Assembly: GCA_000027065.2 (NCBI GenBank)
Contig: FN543093.2
Span: 3,414,074-3,478,073 of the forward strand
From: Cronobacter turicensis z3032
Lineage (GTDB): Bacteria > Pseudomonadota > Gammaproteobacteria > Enterobacterales > Enterobacteriaceae
Length of the DNA: 64,000 nucleotides
Direction of reading: 5' to 3'
In this document: piece by piece, positions 7,053 to 17,686 of the stretch
Layout: each line of letters begins with the position of its first letter
Numbering within the stretch: the first letter of the stretch is position 1
Notes under the pieces: model-generated
The model's database searches: none
What the model saw: only the letters and a program-made list of their open reading frames with translations
Told to the model about the DNA's origin: nothing
Position numbers and translations under genes: made by a program

Positions 7053-9184
7053 CCGGCGACGCCGTGCGGCAAACGACGCCGGACTATCACGCGCTGAACG
7101 CGATGCTCAACCTCTACGATGCCGACGGGCGCATCCAGTTTGAGAAAGACCGCGAGGCGGTGGAAGCGTTTATGGCCGCCCACGTCCAGCCGCGTTCGGT
7201 GACCTTCCCTGATACCCACGCGCGTCTCGCGTATCTCGTGAGCGAAGGCTATTACGATGAGAATGTGCTCAAACGCTACGACCCTGACTTTGCCGCCGGG
7301 TTGTTTGACGAGGCGCACCGCGACGGCTTTACGTTTAAAACGTTCCTCGGCGCGTGGAAGTTTTACACCAGCTACACGCTGAAAACGTTCGACGGCAAAC
7401 GCTATCTGGAGCACTTCCCGGATCGCGCCTGCATGGTGGCGCTGACGCTCGCCTGCGGCGATGAAACGCTGGCGCGCCAGATCCTCAAGGAGATCTTAAG
7501 CGGCCGCTTTCAGCCCGCCACGCCTACCTTCCTGAACGGCGGGAAGCAGCAGCGCGGCGAGCTGGTTTCCTGCTTCCTGCTGCGCATTGAAGATAATATG
7601 GAGTCCATCGGGCGCGCGGTTAACGCCGCGCTCCAGCTCTCCAAACGCGGCGGCGGCGTGGCGTTTTCGCTCTCAAATCTCCGGGAAGCGGGCGCGCCGA
7701 TTAAGCGCATCGAAAATCAGTCCTCCGGCGTGATCCCGGTAATGAAAATGCTGGAAGACGCCTTTTCTTACGCCAACCAGCTCGGCGCGCGCCAGGGCGC
7801 GGGCGCGGTGTATCTGAACGCGCACCACCCGGATATCCTGCGTTTTCTGGATACCAAACGCGAAAACGCCGATGAGAAAATCCGTATCAAAACGCTCTCG
7901 CTCGGCGTCGTGATCCCCGATATCACCTTTGAACTGGCGAAAGCCAACGCGCAGATGGCGCTCTTTTCGCCCTATGACGTGGAGCATATTTACGGCAAGC
8001 CGTTCGGCGATATCAGCGTCAGCGAGATGTACACACAGCTGGTGGAAGATGAGCGTATCCGCAAGCGCTACATCAGCGCGCGCGAACTGTTCCAGCGCCT
8101 GGCGGAAATTCAGTTTGAATCCGGCTATCCGTACATCATGTTTGAAGACACGGTGAACCGCGCCAACCCGATTGCCGGGCGCATCAACATGAGCAACCTG
8201 TGCTCGGAGATTTTGCAGGTCAACAGCGCCTCCACGTTTGACGAAAACCTCAATTACGCCACCACAGGGCATGATATTTCCTGCAATCTCGGCTCGCTGA
8301 ATATCGCGCATACCATGGATTCACCCGATTTTGGCCGGACGGTGGAAACCGCCGTGCGCGCGCTGACGGCGGTCTCCGACATGAGCCATATCCGCAGCGT
8401 GCCGTCCATCGAAGCGGGCAACGCCGCCTCGCACGCCATCGGGCTTGGGCAGATGAATCTGCATGGCTATCTGGCCCGCGAAGGCATCGCCTACGGCTCG
8501 CCGGAAGGGCTCGATTTTACCAATCTCTATTTTTATACCGTCACCTGGCACGCGCTGAACACCTCCATGATGCTGGCGCGCGAGCGCGGCGAACGTTTCG
8601 AAGGCTTTGAAGCTTCCCGCTACGCGAGCGGCGAGTATTTTGACAAATACCTCACGCAGACATGGACGCCCCGCACCGCGCGGGTCGCTGAACTGTTTGC
8701 GCGCGCGGGCATTACGCTGCCGACGCCTGAAATGTGGCGCCAGCTTCGCGACGACGTGATGCGCCACGGGCTCTATAACCGCAATCTCCAGGCGGTGCCG
8801 CCGACCGGCTCTATCTCGTACATCAACCATGCGACATCGAGCATTCATCCGATCGTCTCGAAAATCGAAATCCGCAAGGAAGGCAAAATCGGCCGCGTCT
8901 ACTACCCGGCGCCGTTTATGACCAACGAGAATCTGGCGCGCTATCAGGATGCCTATGAAATCGGCCCGGAGAAAATCATCGATACCTACGCCGAGGCGAC
9001 GCGCCATGTGGATCAGGGGCTGTCGCTGACGCTCTTTTTCCCGGATACCGCCACCACGCGCGATATCAACAAAGCGCAGATTTACGCCTGGAAGAAAGGC
9101 ATTAAGACGCTTTATTACATTCGACTGCGCCAGCTGGCGCTGGAAGGCACCGAAATTGAGGGCTGCGTCTCCTGCGCCCTGTGA
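7034..9184 (+). CDS. nrdE: Class Ib ribonucleoside-diphosphate reductase alpha subunit
   Basis: A 716-residue protein (E. coli 714). It reduces ribonucleotides to deoxyribonucleotides with NrdF. Visible landmarks are the redox cysteine in [11 protein letters not shown], the active-site NLCSEI and [11 protein letters not shown] blocks, and the C-terminal CVSCAL pair that shuttles electrons from NrdH. The start is a TTG at 7034 (TTGGCAACGACAACA), chosen because the translation MATTTL matches the E. coli start; it lies inside nrdI, so translation is coupled. There is no ATP-cone domain, as expected for class Ib. Confidence 0.96.
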   Translation: MATTTLTGDAVRQTTPDYHALNAMLNLYDADGRIQFEKDREAVEAFMAAHVQPRSVTFPDTHARLAYLVSEGYYDENVLKRYDPDFAAGLFDEAHRDGFTFKTFLGAWKFYTSYTLKTFDGKRYLEHFPDRACMVALTLACGDETLARQILKEILSGRFQPATPTFLNGGKQQRGELVSCFLLRIEDNMESIGRAVNAALQLSKRGGGVAFSLSNLREAGAPIKRIENQSSGVIPVMKMLEDAFSYANQLGARQGAGAVYLNAHHPDILRFLDTKRENADEKIRIKTLSLGVVIPDITFELAKANAQMALFSPYDVEHIYGKPFGDISVSEMYTQLVEDERIRKRYISARELFQRLAEIQFESGYPYIMFEDTVNRANPIAGRINMSNLCSEILQVNSASTFDENLNYATTGHDISCNLGSLNIAHTMDSPDFGRTVETAVRALTAVSDMSHIRSVPSIEAGNAASHAIGLGQMNLHGYLAREGIAYGSPEGLDFTNLYFYTVTWHALNTSMMLARERGERFEGFEASRYASGEYFDKYLTQTWTPRTARVAELFARAGITLPTPEMWRQLRDDVMRHGLYNRNLQAVPPTGSISYINHATSSIHPIVSKIEIRKEGKIGRVYYPAPFMTNENLARYQDAYEIGPEKIIDTYAEATRHVDQGLSLTLFFPDTATTRDINKAQIYAWKKGIKTLYYIRLRQLALEGTEIEGCVSCAL

Positions 9185-10156
<972 letters not shown>

Positions 10157-10511
10157 TTCGCTTGCAGGCGCAAATAATCAAAAATAATGCCGCAGAATTA
10201 TTTGCTGCAAAATTGTAAAATCAGCCTAAATATCTCTGCGGTCTTCCCGACCGCTATTTCCATTGTCTTACGGGTGAATCACGCCGATTCACCCGTCATA
10301 TCGCCATGCAAAAAGTAAAAATATCACCCGCCATTCATTGCCGCTCAGCCCAGCAATAGCGGGAAATAATCGCCATCTGGCGGTGCATTTCGCCCCATAG
10401 CGTGGAAATTGAGGGTTGTCTCAGAATCTGAGTATGCTAGGGTATGCCCCGGTAACTATTTCCTGCAGGAATGATCTTAACGGCAAAATATAACAGGACT
10501 TACTCTATTGC
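10157..10511. other. nrdF-proV intergenic region
   Basis: No gene. It holds a perfect 11-bp inverted repeat (ACGGGTGAATC-ACGCC-GATTCACCCGT, 10270-10296) with no T-run in either direction, so it is not a classic terminator, and the proU promoter near the right end. The AT-rich stretches around 10180-10250 and 10300-10350 could be part of the H-NS-bent regulatory region known for proU. Confidence 0.6.
10416..10443 (+). promoter_or_regulatory. Osmoregulated proU promoter
   Basis: TTGTCT (10416-10421), a 16-base spacer and TAGGGT (10438-10443) match the characteristic weak sigma-70 proU promoter of enterics, including the unusual TAGGGT -10 and most of the spacer. It would start transcription about 65 bases before proV. 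proU is induced by high osmolarity with H-NS repression through downstream sequence inside proV. Confidence 0.7.
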
Positions 10512-11714
10512 ATGGCAATTAAATTAGAGATTAAAAATCTATACAAAATATTTGGAGAACACCCGCAGAGGGCCTTTAAATATATTGAACAGGGGCTTTC
10601 TAAAGCCGAAATACTGGAAAAGACCGGGCTGTCTGTCGGCGTAAAAGACGCCACTCTGGCCATTGAAGAAGGCGAGATATTTGTGATCATGGGATTATCC
10701 GGCTCGGGTAAATCCACTATGGTTCGCCTTCTCAATCGCCTGATTGAACCCACCCGCGGCCAGGTGCTGATTGACGGCGAGGATATCGCCAGAATATCTG
10801 ACGCCGCGCTGCGCGAGGTGCGCAAGAAAAAGATAGCGATGGTATTCCAGTCATTTGCGCTGATGCCGCATATGACAGTATTAAATAATACCGCCTTCGG
10901 CATGGAATTAGCTGGCGTGCCGCTGAAAGCGCGTCAGGAAAAAGCGCTCGACGCCCTGCGTCAGGTCGGGCTTGAGAATTACGCCCATGCTTATCCCGAT
11001 GAACTTTCCGGCGGTATGCGTCAGCGCGTCGGGCTTGCGCGCGCCCTGGCGATTAATCCCGATATTCTGTTAATGGACGAAGCCTTCTCGGCGCTCGATC
11101 CGTTAATTCGCAGCGAAATGCAGGATGAATTAATTAAGCTTCAGGCGCGCCACCAGCGCACCATCGTGTTTATTTCGCACGATCTGGATGAAGCCATGCG
11201 AATTGGCGATCGCATCGCGATTATGCAAAACGGCGAAGTGGTGCAGGTCGGCACGCCGGATGAAATTCTTAATAATCCGGCGAACGATTATGTGCGCACC
11301 TTTTTCCGCGGCGTCGATATCAGCCAGGTCTTCAGCGCGAAAGATATCGCGCGCCGCAGCCCTGCTGGCCTGTTGCGTAAAACGCCAGGCTTCGGGCCGC
11401 GTTCAGCCATCAAGCTGTTGCAGGATGAAGATCGCGAATTTGGTTATGTCGTCGAACGCGGCAACCGCTTTGTCGGCACCGTCTCGGTGGACTCCCTGAA
11501 AGCGGCGCTGGCGGCAGGCCAGGGACTGGACAGCGCGTTGCTGGACACGCCTGCGGCGGTTAGCGCCGACACGTCGTTAAGCGAACTGCTCTCGCCGGTT
11601 GGGGTCGCGCCGTGCGCCGTCCCGGTCGTCGGCGACGAGCAGCAGTATGTAGGCGTTATCTCAAAAGGGGTACTGCTGAAAGCTTTAGATCGCGAGGGGG
11701 CCGCCCATGACTGA
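10512..11714 (+). CDS. proV: Glycine betaine/proline ABC importer, ATPase ProV
   Basis: A 400-residue ABC ATPase, identical in length to E. coli ProV. Walker [10 protein letters not shown] near residue 61, signature LSGGMRQRV, Walker [14 protein letters not shown] and the switch His in [10 protein letters not shown] are all intact. The C-terminal 120 residues form the tandem CBS module that senses ionic strength in this family. It overlaps proW by eight bases. First gene of proVWX, the high-affinity osmoprotectant importer. Confidence 0.97.
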   Translation: MAIKLEIKNLYKIFGEHPQRAFKYIEQGLSKAEILEKTGLSVGVKDATLAIEEGEIFVIMGLSGSGKSTMVRLLNRLIEPTRGQVLIDGEDIARISDAALREVRKKKIAMVFQSFALMPHMTVLNNTAFGMELAGVPLKARQEKALDALRQVGLENYAHAYPDELSGGMRQRVGLARALAINPDILLMDEAFSALDPLIRSEMQDELIKLQARHQRTIVFISHDLDEAMRIGDRIAIMQNGEVVQVGTPDEILNNPANDYVRTFFRGVDISQVFSAKDIARRSPAGLLRKTPGFGPRSAIKLLQDEDREFGYVVERGNRFVGTVSVDSLKAALAAGQGLDSALLDTPAAVSADTSLSELLSPVGVAPCAVPVVGDEQQYVGVISKGVLLKALDREGAAHD

Positions 11715-12777
11715 TCAAACGCAAAGTCCGTGGGAGACCGGCGCCGCTGACGCCGCCGCGAACAGCGCCAGCAGCGCAGACGCCTGGGGCAGCCCGACGC
11801 CTGCGCCAGAGAGTGGTTCAACCGACTGGCTGAACAGCGCGCCTGCGCCCGCGCCCGAACATTTCAACATTCTGGATCCGTTCCATAACACGCTGATCCC
11901 GCTCGACCGCTGGGTGACGGAAGGCATCGACTGGGTGGTGACGCACTTCCGCCCGCTGTTCCAGGGCATTCGCGTGCCGGTGGATTACATTCTGAATGCC
12001 TTCCAGCAGTTGTTGCTGGGGATGCCTGCGCCAGTGGCGATTCTGCTTTTCGCGCTGATCGCCTGGCAGATTTCCGGCGCGGGGATGGGCGTTGCGACGC
12101 TGGTATCGCTGATCCTCATCGGCGCTATCGGCGCCTGGTCGCAGGCGATGGTGACGCTGGCGCTGGTGCTGACTGCCCTGCTGTTCTGCGTGCTGATAGG
12201 TCTGCCGCTTGGCATCTGGCTTGCGAGAAGCCCGCGCGCGGCGAAAATTATTCGCCCGTTACTGGATGCGATGCAGACGACGCCCGCGTTTGTTTATCTG
12301 GTGCCGATCGTGATGCTGTTTGGCATCGGCAACGTGCCGGGCGTGGTGGTGACGATTATCTTCGCCCTGCCGCCGGTAGTGCGCCTGACGATCCTCGGGA
12401 TCAACCAGGTACCGGAAGATCTCATCGAAGCGGCGCGCTCGTTCGGCTCCAGCCCGCGCCAGATGCTGTTCAAAATACAGTTACCGCTGGCCATGCCCAC
12501 CATTATGGCGGGGATTAACCAGACGCTGATGCTGGCCCTCTCCATGGTCGTGATCGCCTCGATGATCGCCGTCGGCGGGCTGGGTCAGATGGTATTGCGC
12601 GGTATTGGCCGCCTCGACATGGGGCTTGCCACGGTCGGCGGCGTGGGGATTGTTATCCTCGCCATTATTCTCGACCGCCTGACCCAGGCCGTGGGGCGCG
12701 ACGCCCGCAGCCGCGGCAACCGTCGCTGGTACGCCAGCGGGCCGCTTGGTCTTATCACCCGCCCATTCATTAAATAA
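11707..12777 (+). CDS. proW: Glycine betaine/proline ABC importer, permease ProW
   Basis: A 356-residue inner-membrane permease (E. coli 354). A long Ala/Ser/Pro-rich N-terminal tail (about 95 residues) precedes the membrane domain; the EAA loop [20 protein letters not shown] that contacts ProV is clear near residues 240-260. Overlap with proV implies coupled translation. Confidence 0.97.
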   Translation: MTDQTQSPWETGAADAAANSASSADAWGSPTPAPESGSTDWLNSAPAPAPEHFNILDPFHNTLIPLDRWVTEGIDWVVTHFRPLFQGIRVPVDYILNAFQQLLLGMPAPVAILLFALIAWQISGAGMGVATLVSLILIGAIGAWSQAMVTLALVLTALLFCVLIGLPLGIWLARSPRAAKIIRPLLDAMQTTPAFVYLVPIVMLFGIGNVPGVVVTIIFALPPVVRLTILGINQVPEDLIEAARSFGSSPRQMLFKIQLPLAMPTIMAGINQTLMLALSMVVIASMIAVGGLGQMVLRGIGRLDMGLATVGGVGIVILAIILDRLTQAVGRDARSRGNRRWYASGPLGLITRPFIK

Positions 12778-12831
12778 AGCGCTGGCGGCGCAGGCCGCCC
12801 GCTTTCCCTTATCTGAATAAAAGGAATAACG

Positions 12832-13827
12832 ATGCGACATTCTGTTCTTTTCGCCACAGCTTTCGCCACACTCGTTACCACCAGCGCCTTTGCCGCCGAC
12901 CTGCCAGGCAAAGGCATTACCGTCCAGCCGGTGCAGAGCACGATTTCCGAAGAGAGTTTTCAGACGCTGTTAGTAAGCCGCGCGCTGGAAAAGCTCGGCT
13001 ATACCGTGAATAAAACCAGCGAAGTGGATTACAACGTCGGCTACACCTCGATTGCCTCCGGCGATGCCACCTTTACCGCCGTGAACTGGCAGCCGCTGCA
13101 TGATGATATGTACGCGGCCGCAGGCGGCGACAAAAAGTTTTACCGTGAAGGCACCTATGTGACCGGCGCGGCGCAGGGGTATCTGATTGACCGTAAAACC
13201 GCCGAGAAATATCACATTACCAATATCGCCCAACTGAAAGATCCGAAGCTCGCGAAGCTGTTCGACAGCAACGGCGACGGCAAAGCGGACATGATGGGCT
13301 GTACGCCTGGCTGGGGATGCGAGGCGGTAATTAACCACCAGAACACGGCATACCACCTGCAGGACACCGTGACGGTGAACCACGGGAACTACGCGGCGAT
13401 GATGGCGGATACCATTGCGCGCTTTAAAGAAGGCAAACCGGTGCTCTATTACACCTGGACGCCGTACTGGGTGAGCGACGTGCTGAAGCCGGGTAAAGAT
13501 GTGGTGTGGCTGCAGGTGCCGTTCTCGTCCCTGCCGGGCGAGCAGAAGGATATCGACACCAAACTGGCGAACGGCAATAACTTTGGCTTCCCGGTGAATA
13601 CGATGCACATTGTGGCGAACAAAGCCTGGGCGGAGAAGAACCCGGCGGCGGCGAAGCTGTTCTCGGTGATGAAATTGCCGATTACCGATATCAACGCCCA
13701 GAACGCGATGATGCACAGCGGCAGAGCGAGCGAGGCGGATATCCAGGGCCATGTGGACGGTTGGATCAAAGCCCACCAGCCGCAGTTTGACGGTTGGATA
13801 AAAGAAGCGCTGGCCGCGCAGAAATAA
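12832..13827 (+). CDS. proX: Glycine betaine-binding periplasmic protein ProX
   Basis: A 331-residue protein with a Sec signal peptide (cleavage after SAFA, about residue 21). It is an OpuAC-type binding protein: the Trp residues that cage the quaternary ammonium are present ([26 protein letters not shown]). It delivers glycine betaine or proline betaine to ProW/ProV. Follows proW by 54 bases with AAGGAATAACG before the ATG, and is closed by a strong terminator. Confidence 0.97.
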   Translation: MRHSVLFATAFATLVTTSAFAADLPGKGITVQPVQSTISEESFQTLLVSRALEKLGYTVNKTSEVDYNVGYTSIASGDATFTAVNWQPLHDDMYAAAGGDKKFYREGTYVTGAAQGYLIDRKTAEKYHITNIAQLKDPKLAKLFDSNGDGKADMMGCTPGWGCEAVINHQNTAYHLQDTVTVNHGNYAAMMADTIARFKEGKPVLYYTWTPYWVSDVLKPGKDVVWLQVPFSSLPGEQKDIDTKLANGNNFGFPVNTMHIVANKAWAEKNPAAAKLFSVMKLPITDINAQNAMMHSGRASEADIQGHVDGWIKAHQPQFDGWIKEALAAQK

Positions 13828-13850
13828 GCGCGTTAACGAGACGAGACCAA

Positions 13851-13880
13851 CACCCGCCGCCCGGCGGGTGTTTTTGTTTT
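13851..13880 (+). terminator. Terminator of proVWX
   Basis: CACCCGCC-GCCC-GGCGGGTG stem followed by TTTTTGTTTT, 23 bases after the proX stop. Confidence 0.9.
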
Positions 13881-13898
13881 AAGGCAGTTTTTTGTGTC

Positions 13899-13980
13899 AG
13901 GGCGGGTGCGCTGCGCTTACCCGCCCTGGATTGTGAATGTTATTGGTTCGTAGGGTGGGTAAGCGCAGCGCACCCACCGC
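13899..13980. repeat. Inverted pair of GGGTGCGCTGCGCTTACCC palindromes
   Basis: Unit one (13899-13928) is CAGGGCGGGT-GCGCTGCGCTT-ACCCGCCCTG; unit two (13949-13980) is the same element in reverse orientation (GTAGGGTGGGT-AAGCGCAGCGC-ACCCACC). The head-to-head pair between proX and the MFS gene resembles a BIME, a bacterial interspersed mosaic element. Confidence 0.85.
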
Positions 13981-14105
13981 CGCTAAAACGCACAATCCGA
14001 CACGTAACAATTCCTCTACATTCTGGCGCTACGGTGCGGTTCCGTTATCATAATGGCTTTCGGCAAGCGTTTTCCCGCCCCTCTTAATGACATAACAGAA
14101 CGAAT

Positions 14106-15290
14106 ATGACCAAACAGACTCAAGGACTTAGCACCTCGCTGACGGTATTGATGTCCGTCGCCACGGGCCTTGTGGTAGCCAGCAACTACTATGCCCAGCC
14201 GCTGCTCGACACTATCGCCCACGCCTTCGCCATTACCGCCAACCAGGCGGGCTTTATCGTGACCGCCGCCCAGCTCGGCTACGCCTTCGGGCTGCTGTTC
14301 CTGGTGCCGCTTGGCGATATGTTTGAACGCCGCAGCATGATTGTGGTGATGACGCTGCTGGCCGCCGCCGGGATGCTTCTCACCGCAAGCAGCCATACGC
14401 TGGCGATGATGATTCTGGGCACCGCGCTGACTGGTCTCTTCTCCGTGGTCGCGCAAATCCTGGTGCCGCTCGCCGCCACCCTCGCCGCGCCGGAAAAACG
14501 CGGTAAGGTCGTGGGCACCATTATGAGCGGCCTGCTGCTCGGCATTCTGCTGGCGCGCACCGTTTCCGGCGCGCTGGCGAGCCTTGGCGGCTGGCGCACC
14601 GTCTACTGGGTCGCGACGGTGCTGATGGTCATTATGGCGCTGGCGCTCTGGCGCGGCCTGCCGACCGTGAAACAGACCAACACGCTCAACTACCCGCAAC
14701 TCCTCGGCTCCATCTTCAGCCTGTTTACCCGCGATAAACTGCTGCGCACCCGCGCGCTGCTCGGTTGCCTGACCTTCGCCAACTTCAGCATTCTCTGGAC
14801 ATCGATGGCGTTTTTACTGGCGGGCGCGCCGTTTCATTTCTCAGACGGCGTAATTGGGCTGTTTGGCCTTGCGGGTGCGGCAGGCGCGCTCGGCGCGCGT
14901 CCGGCGGGCGGTTTCGTCGATAAAGGCAAAGCGCACCTCACCACCACCTGGGGGCTGGTTCTGCTGCTGCTGTCGTGGATTGCCGTGGCGCTCGGCCAGT
15001 TCTCGGTTATCGCGCTTATTATCGGCATTCTGGTGCTCGATCTCACGGTGCAGGGCGTGCACATCACCAACCAGAGCGTTATCTACCGCATTCACCCCGA
15101 CGCGCGTAACCGTCTCACGGCGGGTTATATGACCAGCTACTTTATCGGCGGCGCGGCCGGATCGCTTATCTCCGCGTCGGCCTGGCAACACGCAGGCTGG
15201 AATGGCGTCTGCGCGGCGGGGGCCATTATTGCCCTACTAAATCTGGTAGTGTGGTGGCGCGGCTATCACCGCCACAGCGGGACAGAGTGA
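14106..15290 (+). CDS. ygaY: MFS transporter (YgaY-like)
   Basis: A 394-residue, 12-segment major facilitator. The motif after TM2 (PLGDMFERRSMI) is the family A-motif, and TM4-5 shows a GILLARTVSGALASLGGWR motif typical of drug/H+ antiporters of the DHA1 group. Its position after proX corresponds to the broken ygaX/ygaY gene of E. coli K-12; here it is intact. Substrate unknown. No operon partner: the next 530 bases hold only a gene remnant. Confidence 0.75.
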   Translation: MTKQTQGLSTSLTVLMSVATGLVVASNYYAQPLLDTIAHAFAITANQAGFIVTAAQLGYAFGLLFLVPLGDMFERRSMIVVMTLLAAAGMLLTASSHTLAMMILGTALTGLFSVVAQILVPLAATLAAPEKRGKVVGTIMSGLLLGILLARTVSGALASLGGWRTVYWVATVLMVIMALALWRGLPTVKQTNTLNYPQLLGSIFSLFTRDKLLRTRALLGCLTFANFSILWTSMAFLLAGAPFHFSDGVIGLFGLAGAAGALGARPAGGFVDKGKAHLTTTWGLVLLLLSWIAVALGQFSVIALIIGILVLDLTVQGVHITNQSVIYRIHPDARNRLTAGYMTSYFIGGAAGSLISASAWQHAGWNGVCAAGAIIALLNLVVWWRGYHRHSGTE

Positions 15291-15417
15291 GGCCTGCGTC
15301 GCACCTTTGCCGTCCTGAATGCCCGCGAAGGGTGTTAAGGGCGGTAACACTCTGTTAAGGTTATGCGGAGTTATTTATTCGAGTGATTTTAACTTCGGTA
15401 ATATATCAAAAACGTAT

Positions 15418-15714
15418 ATGGATATACCCACATCTTTACGCCCCTCCCTGCCTTTTGGCACGTTCTTGCAGGCAGGGCGCATAAGCGACATTTTGCCATC
15501 ATTTATCAGCGGCTTGTCCGTGGCGCTTATCCCGCGTTTCTGCACTGTACCGCCTGGTTTGACATCATCCGAATCGACTTCTTACATTTCTGTTACTTAT
15601 ATGAACGACCGCCGGCACGCACCGTTTTTCGCCGATACGCATATCGCGCAGGCGTCGTCGCTTTCATATGATGCCCGCCTGGCAAGGCGGCGGGCGCTCC
15701 GGGCTATGGAATAG
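15418..15714 (+). pseudogene. ygaZ: Possible decayed 5' remnant of ygaZ (AzlC-type valine exporter)
   Basis: In E. coli ygaZ-ygaH lie exactly here, between ygaY and emrR, and both are absent. The frame starting at 15418 begins MDIPTSLRPS and continues GTFLQAGRISDILPSFISGL. From memory, E. coli YgaZ begins MESPTPQPAPGSATFMEGCKDSLPIVISYIPVAF; lined up without gaps over 39 residues I count about 11 identities (D, L, P, I, S, V, A, G, E, S, Y), and short DNA matches such as TTATCAGC. No hydrophobic transport domain follows and no ribosome binding site is visible. The rest of the 15291-15826 gap contains two stable hairpins (15673-15695 and 15698-15720) and no other gene. The remnant reading is an inference. 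Confidence 0.35.
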
Positions 15715-15826
15715 TCCGGAAGCTCATGACGGTAACGTAGCCATTAATGATTCATCTGAATAATAGATTTACATGATTTGTTACCGTCGTTATTATATCG
15801 GCTGCAATTAATGAGGTTATACCCAA

Positions 15827-16357
15827 ATGGATAGTTCGTTTACGCCCATTGAACAGATGCTTAAATTTCGCGCCAGTCGCTATGAGGATTTTCCGTACCA
15901 GGAAATTCTCCTGACTCGCCTGTGCATGCATATGCAGGGCAAGCTGCTGGAAAACCGCAATAAGATGCTGAAAGCTCAGGGGATTAACGAGACATTGTTT
16001 ATGGCGTTGCTGACCCTGGAATCTCAGGAGAATCACAGCATTCAGCCGAGCGAGCTGAGCTGCGCACTGGGATCGTCGCGCACGAACGCCACCCGCATTG
16101 CCGATGAGCTGGAAAAACGCGGCTGGATCGAACGTCGCGAAAGCGATAACGATCGTCGCTGCCTGCATCTTCAGTTGACCGAAAAAGGTCAGGAATTTTT
16201 ACGTCAGGTGCTGCCGCCGCAGCATCACTGCCTGCACCTGCTCTGGTCTTCTTTAAGCGGGCAGGAAAAAGAACAGCTTGAGCAGATTACCCGCAAACTG
16301 CTCGACCGCCTCGACCAGATGGAAGAGGACAATACGCTGCTTGAGGCCGTTCGCTAA
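15827..16357 (+). CDS. emrR: Transcriptional repressor EmrR (MprA), MarR family
   Basis: A 176-residue winged-helix regulator, same length as E. coli MprA. The helix-turn-helix and wing are seen in [29 protein letters not shown] and [10 protein letters not shown]. It represses emrRAB and releases DNA on binding uncouplers such as salicylate or CCCP. It stands 140 bases before emrA with a terminator hairpin in between. Confidence 0.96.
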   Translation: MDSSFTPIEQMLKFRASRYEDFPYQEILLTRLCMHMQGKLLENRNKMLKAQGINETLFMALLTLESQENHSIQPSELSCALGSSRTNATRIADELEKRGWIERRESDNDRRCLHLQLTEKGQEFLRQVLPPQHHCLHLLWSSLSGQEKEQLEQITRKLLDRLDQMEEDNTLLEAVR

Positions 16358-16415
16358 GGCGCTGATAAGCGCTCGTTTCGCAAACGTGCCGTTGCAAGGA
16401 AAACGCTACACTGAC

Positions 16416-16443
16416 AGGCCAGCATCTGAATGCTGGCCTTTTT
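16416..16443 (+). terminator. Intrinsic terminator between emrR and emrA
   Basis: AGGCCAGCA (16416-16424), six-base loop, TGCTGGCCT (16431-16439), then a T-run to 16443. A strong stem between the repressor and the pump genes could reduce read-through and set EmrAB below EmrR. Confidence 0.8.
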
Positions 16444-16496
16444 GACAACAGAGGTCGGCGACCGCCGACAACAACAATAAGAACGTGGAGATAAAC

Positions 16497-17672
16497 ATGA
16501 GCGCAAATGCGGAGAACACCACCCCGCAGCAACCGGTCAATAATAAGAAGGGCAAACGCAAAGGCGCCCTGCTGTTATTAACCTTGCTCTTTGTTGTTAT
16601 TGCCGTGGCGTATGGCGTTTACTGGTTTTTAGTGGCACGACATTTTCAGGAGACCGATGACGCCTATGTGGCCGGGAATCAGGTGCAAATCATGGCGCAG
16701 GTCTCCGGCAGCGTGACCAAAGTCTGGGTAGAGAATACCGACTTTGTGAAACAAGGCGACGTACTGGTGACGCTCGATCCGACCGACGCCCAGCAGGCGT
16801 TCGAGAAAGCGAAAACGGAACTGGCCTCAAGCGTGCGTCAGACCCGCCAGCTGATGATTAACAGTAAGCAGTACGCCGCGAATATCGACGTCCAGAAAAC
16901 GGCGCTCGCCCAGGCGCAGAGTGATTTGAACCGCCGCGTGCCGCTCGGCAGCGCGAATTTGATTGGCCGTGAAGAGCTCCAGCACGCCCGCGATGCGGTC
17001 GCGAGCGCTCAGGCGCAGCTTGACGTCGCCATTCAGCAATACAACGCCAACCAGGCGATGATCCTCGGCACGAAGCTTGAAGACCAGCCTGCGGTGCAAC
17101 AGGCCGCTACGGAAGTGCGTAACGCCTGGCTTGCGCTGCAGCGTACGAAAATCGTAAGCCCGATGACCGGCTTTGTGTCGCGCCGCGCTGTTCAGGTGGG
17201 CGCGCAGATTAGCCCGACGACCCCGCTGATGGCTATCGTACCGTCGAGCGGACTGTGGGTGGATGCGAACTTTAAAGAAACCCAGCTCGCGCATATGCGC
17301 ATCGGCCAGCCCGCCACCGTCGTGAGCGATATCTACGGCGATGATGTCGAGTACACCGGTAAAGTGGTCGGTCTCGATATGGGCACCGGCAGCGCCTTCT
17401 CGCTGCTGCCTGCGCAGAACGCCACTGGCAACTGGATCAAAGTGGTCCAGCGTCTGCCGGTACGTATCGAACTTGACGCGAAACAGCTGGAGCAGCATCC
17501 GCTGCGCATCGGCCTTTCCACGCTGGTGAAAGTCGACACCACTAATCGCGACGGCGGCGTCCTCGCGACCCAGACCCGTTCTGAGCCTGCGTATCAAAGC
17601 AACGCGCGCGAAATCGGTCTGGAGCCGGTGAACAAGCTGATTAACGATATTGTGCAGGCGAACGCGGGTTAA
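16497..17672 (+). CDS. emrA: Multidrug efflux membrane fusion protein EmrA
   Basis: A 391-residue (E. coli 390) HlyD-type periplasmic adaptor with one N-terminal membrane anchor (about residues 27-47) and a long coiled-coil hairpin (about 95-205) between two lipoyl half-motifs (ETDDAYVAGNQVQIMAQVSG and SPMTGFVSRRAVQ). It links EmrB to TolC for export of hydrophobic uncouplers and nalidixic acid. The ATG at 16497 is preferred over the upstream one at 16485 because GTGGAG is its ribosome binding site and MSANAE is the family start. Confidence 0.97.
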   Translation: MSANAENTTPQQPVNNKKGKRKGALLLLTLLFVVIAVAYGVYWFLVARHFQETDDAYVAGNQVQIMAQVSGSVTKVWVENTDFVKQGDVLVTLDPTDAQQAFEKAKTELASSVRQTRQLMINSKQYAANIDVQKTALAQAQSDLNRRVPLGSANLIGREELQHARDAVASAQAQLDVAIQQYNANQAMILGTKLEDQPAVQQAATEVRNAWLALQRTKIVSPMTGFVSRRAVQVGAQISPTTPLMAIVPSSGLWVDANFKETQLAHMRIGQPATVVSDIYGDDVEYTGKVVGLDMGTGSAFSLLPAQNATGNWIKVVQRLPVRIELDAKQLEQHPLRIGLSTLVKVDTTNRDGGVLATQTRSEPAYQSNAREIGLEPVNKLINDIVQANAG

Positions 17673-17686
17673 CCGGCGGAGGTTGT

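Noticed and set aside
10270..10296. Terminator after nrdF
   Set aside because: The stem is excellent but there is no T-run on either strand, so it is listed only as an inverted repeat.
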